The notes below the pieces were generated by a model. It ran no database searches, was not told the origin of the DNA, and worked only from the letters and a program-made list of their open reading frames with translations. A DNA stretch of 64,000 nt from Spirochaetota bacterium (GTDB taxonomy: Bacteria > Spirochaetota > UBA4802 > JAFGJZ01), in NCBI GenBank assembly GCA_029554345.1, contig JAKPJF010000053.1:1-64000 (forward strand), read 5' to 3'. Every line of letters begins with the position of its first letter. The first letter of the stretch is position 1. The position numbers and the translations under genes were made by a program. Shown here in pieces: positions 17,123-24,761 of this stretch.

Positions 17123-17763
17123 TGATCTGTTTCTTTAATTGTATCAAGCATTGTCTTTAGTGTTGTCCATGCTTCCTTCTTTAACGAAGGATTTTTAGCC
17201 ATAATCAGAGGATGAGAAATGCTGAACCAGCTTATTTCGCGGTTTTCCATGGCAAGTTTTTTTATCGATAAAAAATCACCCATAACCAGAATTATACGCG
17301 GATTAACGGATGCAATTTCTTCTCTAAGATGATTTATACAGTTTTGCATTATTCGGCTTCTTTGAAACTTTGAATCGATTTCTATACACTTGACCAGATG
17401 AGTAATATAAGTTTCATTTTTGGATATTGTCAGCGCTTTTGAAAGAATATTTTCAAATACTTCATCAGCATCATTCTTAAATGTCTGTTTTTCAATTTTT
17501 GAAAAAAGTTCAGGTTCATTCATAATAATCATTATTCCGTTTTCACCGGAACCAATTGCTTCGCGTTTTTCACTGTTTGCAGGACACGATGAACAAAAAC
17601 CCTTAAGTGCGGATTCTTTTACTTCAGATTTCTTTACGGAAACAGATTTAGATTTCAGCCAGTTGAAAACAAAAGCATAATCATCAGAATTTTTTCCGAT
17701 TAAAATATTCGGACATTTCTGTTTAGTATAATTCCGGAGATGCTCGATGATATTATTCATCAT
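17119..17763 (-). CDS. Degenerate uracil-DNA glycosylase (family 4-like) with Fe-S cysteines
   Basis: The 214-residue product aligns by eye with family 4 uracil-DNA glycosylases. It has the Fe-S ligands Cys-x2-Cys (CSSC) plus Cys-x15-Cys starting in YITHLVKC, then PRIILVMGD, and a C-terminal SHPLIMAKNPSLKKEAW matching the family's HP motif. The usual first active-site motif (GE-x-PG-x2-E/D) is replaced by MNEPELFSK, so glycosylase activity is doubtful. The start is taken as ATG 17763, overlapping the ntrC end by 11 bases; the longer frame would overlap by 74. It lies between ntrC and priA, both coupled. Confidence 0.7.
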   Translation of the reverse strand: MMNNIIEHLRNYTKQKCPNILIGKNSDDYAFVFNWLKSKSVSVKKSEVKESALKGFCSSCPANSEKREAIGSGENGIMIIMNEPELFSKIEKQTFKNDADEVFENILSKALTISKNETYITHLVKCIEIDSKFQRSRIMQNCINHLREEIASVNPRIILVMGDFLSIKKLAMENREISWFSISHPLIMAKNPSLKKEAWTTLKTMLDTIKETDQ

Positions 17764-19123
17764 CAGAATATCCTGAATTCTCAATATTATACTGCTTAAT
17801 CTTTCTATGAAGATTTGTTCTTTCAATCCCGATATCTTTCGCGGTTAAAGTAATATTTCCTTTATTTTTCTCAAGAGCTGATTCTATGTATTTCTTTTCA
17901 AAGTCTTCCTTGGCCAGCTTAAGCGAAGATTTATCAGTCATATAAATTTCCTGATACGATTCATTCGCCTCAACGTATTTCTTCAGATCATCAGCACCGA
18001 TTTCATCAGACGGGATCATGATGCTTGCACGTTCCATTAGATTTTTCAACTCACGTATATTTCCGGGCCATGCGTAATGAGAAAGAAAATCCATGCCGCT
18101 TGCGCTTATGCGCTTTTCAACAATTCCGTGTTCCTCTGAAAACTTTTTCATAAAATAACAAACCAAATCAGGTATATCTTCTTTCCGTTCAGATAATGAA
18201 GGTATATGAATCGGAATTACATTAAGCCTGTAATACAAATCTTCCCTGAATTCATTTTTTTCAACGGCTTTCTTCACATCAATGTTTGTTGCCGAAATTA
18301 TACGTACGTCAACTTTGATTGTTTCGGTTCCGCCTACTCTTTCAAGTTCCTGTTCCTGAAGTACTCGAAGGACTTTTGCCTGAGCAGAAGCGCTCATATC
18401 GCATATTTCATCAAGGAAAAGTGTTCCGCCATCCGCCTGTTCAAATTTTCCTATTCTTCGAGCTACAGCCCCTGTAAATGCTCCCTTCTCATGACCGAAA
18501 AGCTCACTTTCAATAAGCTCGTCAGGAATAGCCGCACAATTTACTTTTATGAAAGGCTTATCGCTTCTTTTGGATTTTCTATAAATTGCTTTCGCTATAA
18601 GTTCTTTCCCTGTTCCGTTTTTTCCGGTTATAAAAACTCTTGCATTTGTAGCCGCAGCTTTTTCTATAATTTCACGAATTTCTTCCATAAGCATAGATTT
18701 TCCGATCATTTCGTCATCAAACCTTGATTCTTTTCGAAGCTTAAGATTTTCGCGTCTTAATCGAACAGATTCAAGAGCATTGTTAACAACTGTTACAACC
18801 CTCTCGAGAGAAGGCGGTTTCTCTAAAAAATCATATGCGCCTATTTTGGTTGATTTTACAGCAATATCTATTGAGCCATGACCGCTTATCATAATAACGG
18901 CGATATCAGGTTTCTCTTTTTTTATAGTTTCAAGAAGCTGAAGTCCGTCTGCATCAGGCAGCCAGACATCAAGAAATATAAGATCCGGTTCATTTTTTTT
19001 CAAAAACTCAATAGCTTCAGCACCATTTGATGCAGAAAAAATAATATGTTCTTCATCCTGAAGAATCTGGGAAAGAACCTTTATAATATTCGGCTCATCA
19101 TCAACTAAAAATATCTTAGCCAT
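17753..19123 (-). CDS. ntrC: NtrC-family sigma54-dependent response regulator
   Basis: The 456-residue protein has a receiver domain (phospho-acceptor Asp52 in FLDVWLPDADG) and an AAA+ sigma54-activation domain with Walker A ITGKNGTGKELIA and the sigma54-contacting loop GAFTGA. It ends in a Fis-type helix-turn-helix (LTAKDIGIERTNLHRKIKQ). This is the full set needed to open sigma54 promoters on phosphorylation. Its start overlaps the NtrY-like kinase stop by 8 bases, identifying its partner. NtrX is an equally valid name, since its target genes are unknown. Confidence 0.95.
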   Translation of the reverse strand: MAKIFLVDDEPNIIKVLSQILQDEEHIIFSASNGAEAIEFLKKNEPDLIFLDVWLPDADGLQLLETIKKEKPDIAVIMISGHGSIDIAVKSTKIGAYDFLEKPPSLERVVTVVNNALESVRLRRENLKLRKESRFDDEMIGKSMLMEEIREIIEKAAATNARVFITGKNGTGKELIAKAIYRKSKRSDKPFIKVNCAAIPDELIESELFGHEKGAFTGAVARRIGKFEQADGGTLFLDEICDMSASAQAKVLRVLQEQELERVGGTETIKVDVRIISATNIDVKKAVEKNEFREDLYYRLNVIPIHIPSLSERKEDIPDLVCYFMKKFSEEHGIVEKRISASGMDFLSHYAWPGNIRELKNLMERASIMIPSDEIGADDLKKYVEANESYQEIYMTDKSSLKLAKEDFEKKYIESALEKNKGNITLTAKDIGIERTNLHRKIKQYNIENSGYSDDE

Positions 19124-20933
19124 TAATCACCTTCAAAGGCAGTGTGATTTCAAATTCGGCGCCCTCGTTTAATGGAGAGCGGCATTCGATTCCGCCGTTA
19201 TGCTCAAATATAATTTTTTTAACAATAGCAAGACCCAGTCCGCTTCCGCCAATTTTTCTGGTAAAAGTAGGTTCAAATATATTTGCTATCAGATTTTCGT
19301 CAATCCCGCAACCAGTGTCTTTAAAATATATTTTAATATTATCAGCATAGACACTTGTTGCAATTACAATAGTTCCGGAATATTCCATTGCTTCAATTGA
19401 ATTTTTTATCATATTTATAAATGCCTGACGCAGCAGATGTTTATCAAAAGCAAATATAGGCAATTTTTCATCAAGCTCAAGAACAAATCTTATTTTTTCA
19501 TGACCCTCATAAAACTTAACACATGAAATAATAAGTTCGTTTAAGTCATTCATTTTCGGATCAGCTTCCGGAAGACGGGCATAATCGGTAAACTCTTTCA
19601 TGATATGCTGAAGAGAATCCACTTCTTCCATGATGGTCTCGGATGCAGACGAAACTATTTTTTTAATATCGGCATTCTCGTCATTCAGCTTCCGCTTCAT
19701 TCTTTCAGCAGACAGCCGTATCGGAGTAAGAGGGTTCTTTATCTCGTGAATAAGTCGTCGTGAAACCTGATTCCATGCTTTAAGTCTTTCAATCTGTGCT
19801 GTTTTTTCACGTGTTTCTTTTAATTCTGAAACCATTTGATTAAACGAATTAAACAGATATCCCAATTCATCGGTAGATTTCCGTTCTAGAACAAAATCAA
19901 AATCGCCCTTCGCTACTTTTTCTGCCGACTTCGCAAGTTCAAATACCGGACGGGTAATATTCTTCGCTAAAAAAACAGCTCCGACAGATGATATGCCGAC
20001 AATCGCAAGTGATATCACAAGAAGAAATATTCCAATGCCTGATTTAATTGCCGGGAGAAGCGCTTCCTTATCATTGTGAAGCATACGGGCTCTTCTCAGA
20101 TAATTAATTTCATTTTTCACATTCTCCGGAATATGTCTGTAATACACAAATAAATAAGGGTGATGGTAATAGCTTGAAACTATAAGATCATTGTTATCGA
20201 CAGAAATTCTTGAAAGTTCAATACCGCTTGAAAAGTCATTTACACGTAGAAATTTCCCGACTTCATCTGAAAACTTCACATCACCTGAATCAAAAGGCAT
20301 TCTTTCTATCAGGTTTCCCCACTGGCCTTTTCGTTTGACTTCATACATTAAAAAAACAAATCCATTCTTAGCCGCATCACTTGAAATAAAATTCCGGCTG
20401 GCCTCAGATTCAGGATTTATTATGCCTGCATCAACCATCAGTTTAAGGCTTTGTGACTTTGCTGAGACTTCTTCTGCTAATATTATAGTTTTTTCAGATG
20501 CTAAATTAATTCCATGATCCAAGGCTTCACGGGTATTACTTGATATCAAATTACCGATTCCGCGGTTAACAAGTGAATTAGTAGCAATAATCACAGGCAA
20601 AGAAGGAAGAATGGCTATACACATAAAGACGAGTGCAATCTTTGTCCGTATACTAGTATCTTTAGGTGTAAAATCTTTTTGCGCCCGGCGCTTAAACGAA
20701 ACAAATATTAAATAAAGGGCGATTATTATCGGAACTGCCATCAAAACATTTACAAAATAATAATCATCCCCGTCCGGAGATACGCGCGGGAACAGACCAA
20801 TGACAACTATCGAACAAAAGAAAAGAAGACCAATAACAACAACATAATCAATTGGTTTGGCCTTTTTTGAATACGATACAAATAAAGATTTTAATTTAAC
20901 CAGTAATAACCGGATATCAGCTGCAACTCTCAT
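19116..20933 (-). CDS. NtrY-like membrane sensor histidine kinase
   Basis: The 605-residue protein has two N-terminal membrane helices (about 28-50 and 60-82), a third near 100-118, and a sensor region of about 170 residues. A fourth helix (about 300-325) leads into a HAMP domain, the HisKA phospho-acceptor site HEIKNPLTPIRLSAERM, and a HATPase_c domain with N-box NMIKNSIEAM and G-boxes DTGCGI and GGSGLGLAI. This is the NtrY layout. It should phosphorylate the overlapping NtrC-type regulator. Its ATG overlaps the HPr stop (TGATG), so it is also coupled to ptsH. The signal sensed is unknown. Confidence 0.93.
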   Translation of the reverse strand: MRVAADIRLLLVKLKSLFVSYSKKAKPIDYVVVIGLLFFCSIVVIGLFPRVSPDGDDYYFVNVLMAVPIIIALYLIFVSFKRRAQKDFTPKDTSIRTKIALVFMCIAILPSLPVIIATNSLVNRGIGNLISSNTREALDHGINLASEKTIILAEEVSAKSQSLKLMVDAGIINPESEASRNFISSDAAKNGFVFLMYEVKRKGQWGNLIERMPFDSGDVKFSDEVGKFLRVNDFSSGIELSRISVDNNDLIVSSYYHHPYLFVYYRHIPENVKNEINYLRRARMLHNDKEALLPAIKSGIGIFLLVISLAIVGISSVGAVFLAKNITRPVFELAKSAEKVAKGDFDFVLERKSTDELGYLFNSFNQMVSELKETREKTAQIERLKAWNQVSRRLIHEIKNPLTPIRLSAERMKRKLNDENADIKKIVSSASETIMEEVDSLQHIMKEFTDYARLPEADPKMNDLNELIISCVKFYEGHEKIRFVLELDEKLPIFAFDKHLLRQAFINMIKNSIEAMEYSGTIVIATSVYADNIKIYFKDTGCGIDENLIANIFEPTFTRKIGGSGLGLAIVKKIIFEHNGGIECRSPLNEGAEFEITLPLKVING

Positions 20934-21214
20934 CAGAGAGCATTTTTATCCTTGTCAAAATCTGTTTCAATGAGCTTGCAGATGCGTTCTACAACTTCAG
21001 TTTCATTTACACCTTCAGCTCTTACAAGAAGCTTTGTTCCGTTGGAAATTCCAAGACCGAGAACACTCATTATTGATTTTGCATTCGCTTCATCTTTATC
21101 CTTAATCATATAAACTTCGCATGAATCATACTGCATTGCAATCTTCACAATCATTGTTGCCGGACGAGCATGAAGCCCCGCGTCATGAGTTACTACAATT
21201 TCCTTTTCAAACAT
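20933..21214 (-). CDS. ptsH: Phosphocarrier protein HPr
   Basis: The 93-residue protein has both regulatory sites of HPr: the active-site histidine, His15 in AGLHARPA, and the regulatory serine equivalent to Ser46 in AKSIMSVLGLG. HPr passes phosphate in the PTS, and its serine form, made by HprK, signals carbon status. I start it at ATG 21214, which puts the histidine at the standard position 15; a GTG one codon earlier is possible. Starts and stops overlap as TGATG on both sides (hprK upstream, ntrY downstream). No EI or EII gene is in the window, so a regulatory role may dominate. Confidence 0.96.
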   Translation of the reverse strand: MFEKEIVVTHDAGLHARPATMIVKIAMQYDSCEVYMIKDKDEANAKSIMSVLGLGISNGTKLLVRAEGVNETEVVERICKLIETDFDKDKNAL

Positions 21215-22152
21215 CACTGCTTCTCCATTCTCATCCAGTTTTGAATTTTAGCATCCAGCTCACGTGCTGAATGTACTCCCATTTTTTTTAGACGCTGATT
21301 CAGTGCAGCTGTTTCCACTATGATCGGAATATTTCTTCCTGGTCTTACCGGAAGCAGCACATGAGGAACTTTTACGCCGATAATTTCATAAAAATTTTCG
21401 TCAATTCCTGAACGGTCATAATCAGCCATATAATTCCATTCTTCAAGCGAAACAATCAACTCTATTTTTTTCCGGTTCCTTACTGATATTATTCCGTAAA
21501 TATCACGTATATTCAGAATGCCCAAACCCCTTATTTCAATATGATGCCGTATCAAATGAGATCCTGTACCTGCGATGGTATTTTCATCAAGCTTTTTTAT
21601 TTCTACAATATCATCTGCTATAAGCCTGTGGCCGCGTTCGATAAGCTCAAGAGCTGTTTCACTTTTTCCGATGCCGCTTTTTCCGAGAAGAAGAACACCG
21701 AAACCGAAAACATCAACAAGAGTTCCGTGAACGTTAACAATCGGCAGAAGAGAATTTCTTATTTTTCTGGTCAAAATATCTATTAAATCCGCAGTTGAAA
21801 GCGGAGAAACCAGAACAGGCACCTTCTTCTGAATTGCCGTATCAATAAAATCGGCAGGGGGCCTCACTCCATGACTAAAAATACAACAAAAAACATCGAA
21901 TGAAAAAAATTCCTTCATTACCTTTTTTCTGACATCAGAAGAAAGATTATTGAAATATGAACTTTCGCCTTTTCCGAATATCTGAATTCTGTCATGGGCG
22001 AAATGTTCAAAAGCACCGGCCAGGCATAGACCTGGTCTATTGATATCGGCAAAGATTATCTCCTTGCCGAAACCGGTTTCATCTGTAAGCGAAGTGAGTT
22101 CGAGATCAAACTCACTTCGCTGATAAATCAAATCTTTAACCGTAATTTTCAC
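21214..22152 (-). CDS. hprK: HPr kinase/phosphorylase
   Basis: HprK phosphorylates and dephosphorylates the serine of HPr according to ATP, phosphate and metabolite levels. The 312-residue protein has the P-loop GKSGIGKSETALELIERGH near residue 155, the following LIADD, and the HprK signature region EIRGLGILNIRDIYG. The length is normal for the family. It starts with GTG at 22152, three bases after the hpf stop, and is directly coupled to ptsH, its substrate. Confidence 0.97.
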   Translation of the reverse strand: MKITVKDLIYQRSEFDLELTSLTDETGFGKEIIFADINRPGLCLAGAFEHFAHDRIQIFGKGESSYFNNLSSDVRKKVMKEFFSFDVFCCIFSHGVRPPADFIDTAIQKKVPVLVSPLSTADLIDILTRKIRNSLLPIVNVHGTLVDVFGFGVLLLGKSGIGKSETALELIERGHRLIADDIVEIKKLDENTIAGTGSHLIRHHIEIRGLGILNIRDIYGIISVRNRKKIELIVSLEEWNYMADYDRSGIDENFYEIIGVKVPHVLLPVRPGRNIPIIVETAALNQRLKKMGVHSARELDAKIQNWMRMEKQ

Positions 22153-22154
22153 AA

Positions 22155-22898
22155 TTATTTCTCGGCAACCATCATAAGCTCTACCCGTTTTCCCTTCTGA
22201 TAGACTACATTATGAGCTCCGCTGTCAGCATTAACGAAAGGAATAAACCATCTCTCGGAACTGACAAGCTCATTCAGGGCATCAGAAACATTCATCTTTT
22301 TCACACTGACTGAGGATTTATCCATTTTTATTTCAGGATTTGTCCACGAATCTTTTACAACCTGAAAATCATATTCTGCAATATCTGACGAAGCAACTGA
22401 TAATTTATACTGACCGTTTCCTCCGAAAAGAACAGCACTTTCACCTTTTTCGTTTTTATAAACCCTGAAATAATCACCGTCTACCTTTAGCTGAAGATAA
22501 GCTTCAGCGTCAGAAGAAGGTTTCGACGAAACTTCGTTATAAACAATATTCATTTTTTCATCATCATCAGCGTGAACATCAACAATCGGAACTTCTCCGA
22601 GGTGAGTACCCTTATGAAGCTGATGTTTCTCCTTAAACTTCTTAACCTGCTGTTCAAGTTTATCCATAAGAATATCAAGAGCTGAATAAAAATCACCGGC
22701 TTTTTCAATTCCGTGAAAATGTACACCATCAGCATAAATAAGAACTTCACATGTCTTATCCATTTTTTCAGAATAGTAAACTAGCTTGAACTCTATAACC
22801 TGATTAAAATACTTTTCAAGTTTTACAATTTTCTTTTCGGAATATTCTTTTAGTCTTTCCGAAATGGAGATGTGTCTGCCTGTTACATTGACTTTCAT
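22155..22898 (-). CDS. hpf: Ribosome hibernation promoting factor, long form with an insert
   Basis: The N-terminal 100 residues are the S30AE/HPF domain (MKVNVTGRHISISERLKEY, LEKYFNQVIEFKLVYY) that sits in the decoding centre of resting ribosomes. The last 55 residues (KKMNVSDALNELV to NADSGAHNVVYQKGKRVELM) match the C-terminal domain of long HPF that dimerises ribosomes to 100S. The linker is longer than usual (about 70 extra residues, about 120-190), making 247 residues against about 180-190 typically. A strong AGGAGG site precedes the ATG. It sits 11 bases after rpoN, a common arrangement. Confidence 0.92.
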   Translation of the reverse strand: MKVNVTGRHISISERLKEYSEKKIVKLEKYFNQVIEFKLVYYSEKMDKTCEVLIYADGVHFHGIEKAGDFYSALDILMDKLEQQVKKFKEKHQLHKGTHLGEVPIVDVHADDDEKMNIVYNEVSSKPSSDAEAYLQLKVDGDYFRVYKNEKGESAVLFGGNGQYKLSVASSDIAEYDFQVVKDSWTNPEIKMDKSSVSVKKMNVSDALNELVSSERWFIPFVNADSGAHNVVYQKGKRVELMMVAEK

Positions 22899-22909
22899 AG
22901 AGCCTCCTA

Positions 22910-24295
22910 TTATTTTATCAAATTAATCCTCTTCCGTTTAGAAGAAGAAGGAATTCCCATAATGGTTCTGTACTTAGCGACCGTACGTCTTGCAACATCG
23001 TAACCGCTTTTTGAAAGAATGCGTGATATATCTTCATCTGAAAGCGGAGAATCAGTTTTTTCATTAGACACAAGATCGCTAATAATTTTTTTAATTTCAT
23101 CCGAAGAACTGTTCTCTCCTCCGAAAATTCTGTTAGAAAAGAAATGTTTGAGAGCATATATTCCATACTCGGTTTCTATATATTTTCCTGATACTGCACG
23201 GCTGACAGTAGATTCATGGAAATCAGTTTCAGCTGCAATTATCTGATATGTTAACGGATTTAATACAGTTCCGCCTGAACGAAGAAATTCTTTTTGGTGA
23301 TTCATAACAGAACGCAGAACTTTTTCAAAAGTTACTCTTCTGTCATAAATATTTTTCAGTAATCCTTTTGCCGAATCGAGACCGTCTTTGATGAATTTTC
23401 TGATATCTTTATCAATATTCTTTTTACGCAGAACATTTACATAGTAACTGTTGATTTTAATATCGGGTATATTCCCGTCATAATACTGTATTATTATCTC
23501 ATCATCGACAAGAACGACTTTTGCTTCGGGGAATACTCTTTCTGCAAGAGCGGCGGAATATGATCTTCCGGGATAAGGTTCAAGTTTAGCAAGAAGACCG
23601 CTTAACTGTTTAATTTCAGGAATAGAAATACATAACTCTTTTGAAAGTCTATCCCATGATAAATTCTTAAGAAGTTCAAAATGTCTTTTTATCATCTCGT
23701 GAAGTTTTTGTTCATCAGGAAAATTTATTCTGCTCTGTACGAGAAGAGTTTCCTGTATGTTCGCACAACCGCATCCCAGCGGATCAAGCTGATGAAACAT
23801 ATCAAACAGTTTACTGCAACGTTTCGGATCAATACCGGAATCAGATACAATGCTTTCGGCGGAAACGGTAAGAAAGCCGTCAGAATCGGTGAAACCCGCA
23901 ATTTTTTCTAGAAAAAGCAGTTCTTTTTTATCAAGATCAAGCTCACGGATCTGTTCGACAAAATGTTCATAAAGAGAAATTTTATGCGAAGTCAGACTTT
24001 CCAAATATTGCTGTTTACGGTCTTCATCAGCTGAATAAACATCATCTTCCCCTTCAATACTTGAGGAGGAATCAACACCCATCGAGAGGGAATAAATTAG
24101 TTCGTCATTTTTTTCACTGCTGACAGAATCAACTTCTTCCAGAACAGGATTATTTTCGAGTTCAATCTGGATTAACTGAGAAAGCTCAAGAGAGTTCATC
24201 TGAAGCATCTCAAGCGATTGCTTGAGATTCTGCGTCATGGCCAGCTTCTGAGTCTGCTTTAAAGATGTTTGTAATCCTACTGCCATATCCACCAC
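22910..24295 (-). CDS. rpoN: RNA polymerase sigma-54 factor
   Basis: The 461-residue protein has the glutamine-rich activator-interacting region I (LKQTQKLAMTQNLKQSLEML), an acidic region II, the core-binding domain, and the C-terminal helix-turn-helix with the invariant RpoN box ARRTVAKYR. It directs transcription from -24/-12 promoters with activators such as the NtrC-type regulator four genes downstream. The start could be GTG 24295 or ATG 24286. The predicted transcription start lies about two bases before the GTG, so the mRNA is nearly or fully leaderless. First gene of an eight-gene operon. Confidence 0.97.
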   Translation of the reverse strand: MVDMAVGLQTSLKQTQKLAMTQNLKQSLEMLQMNSLELSQLIQIELENNPVLEEVDSVSSEKNDELIYSLSMGVDSSSSIEGEDDVYSADEDRKQQYLESLTSHKISLYEHFVEQIRELDLDKKELLFLEKIAGFTDSDGFLTVSAESIVSDSGIDPKRCSKLFDMFHQLDPLGCGCANIQETLLVQSRINFPDEQKLHEMIKRHFELLKNLSWDRLSKELCISIPEIKQLSGLLAKLEPYPGRSYSAALAERVFPEAKVVLVDDEIIIQYYDGNIPDIKINSYYVNVLRKKNIDKDIRKFIKDGLDSAKGLLKNIYDRRVTFEKVLRSVMNHQKEFLRSGGTVLNPLTYQIIAAETDFHESTVSRAVSGKYIETEYGIYALKHFFSNRIFGGENSSSDEIKKIISDLVSNEKTDSPLSDEDISRILSKSGYDVARRTVAKYRTIMGIPSSSKRKRINLIK

Positions 24296-24302
24296 TTAAG
24301 TC

Positions 24303-24331
24303 AATATAGCACGAAAGTACGACATTGTCAA
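24303..24331 (-). promoter_or_regulatory. Promoter of the rpoN operon
   Basis: On the minus strand TTGACA (24331-24326), a 17-base spacer and TATATT (24308-24303) form a near-consensus sigma70 promoter. Transcription would begin about 24296-24297, at the very start of rpoN. Confidence 0.8.
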
Positions 24332-24344
24332 CAAACCTTTGAAA

Positions 24345-24710
24345 TCAGTTTTTCCGTTTATTCCGATCAAGGTATTTCTTGTATTGCGCAAGTATAAGAT
24401 ATGCTGCTATCACCGATAAAACAAATGCAACGATATACGATGGAAGAATTTTGTCATCAAAAGAAAGAATATCATAATAAGCAAAAATTCCGGATATGAC
24501 CAAAGTAATCACGCTTATAAAAAGAGATATAAGAAGATAAATCTTCCGTCCGAATTTGAACAAAAAATTAATAAAAAATCCTGCAATAAGCGATAAAGAC
24601 AGATGGAAAGGTATCATAAAAATCAACAAACCGATCATCATGCTGAAATCAGCCGGTGAAGCAAAAAGAAAACACGGAAACAGCATAAACAGAAAAAATA
24701 ATCTTCTCAT
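24345..24710 (-). CDS. Small exported membrane protein
   Basis: The product has 121 residues when started at ATG 24710, which has GAGG six bases upstream and begins a normal signal segment (MRRLFFLFMLFPCFLFASPADF). Two or three further hydrophobic helices follow (LIFMIPFHLSLSLIAGFFI, LLISLFISVITLVISGIFA, YIVAFVLSVIAAYLILAQY), and the C-terminus is basic. The open frame extends 11 codons further upstream without a ribosome site. No family is recognised. It lies between the GLUG-repeat gene and the rpoN promoter, on the same strand as both. Confidence 0.65.
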   Translation of the reverse strand: MRRLFFLFMLFPCFLFASPADFSMMIGLLIFMIPFHLSLSLIAGFFINFLFKFGRKIYLLISLFISVITLVISGIFAYYDILSFDDKILPSYIVAFVLSVIAAYLILAQYKKYLDRNKRKN

Positions 24711-24761
24711 CAGGTACCTCAAAAACATACCAAACCAAATCAATCTGCGTGCAAGTCTTTT

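Noticed and set aside
18206-18727. 173-codon plus-strand frame antisense to ntrC
   Set aside because: Phe/Tyr/Ser-rich translation with no motif, no ribosome site and full overlap with the conserved AAA+ domain of ntrC.
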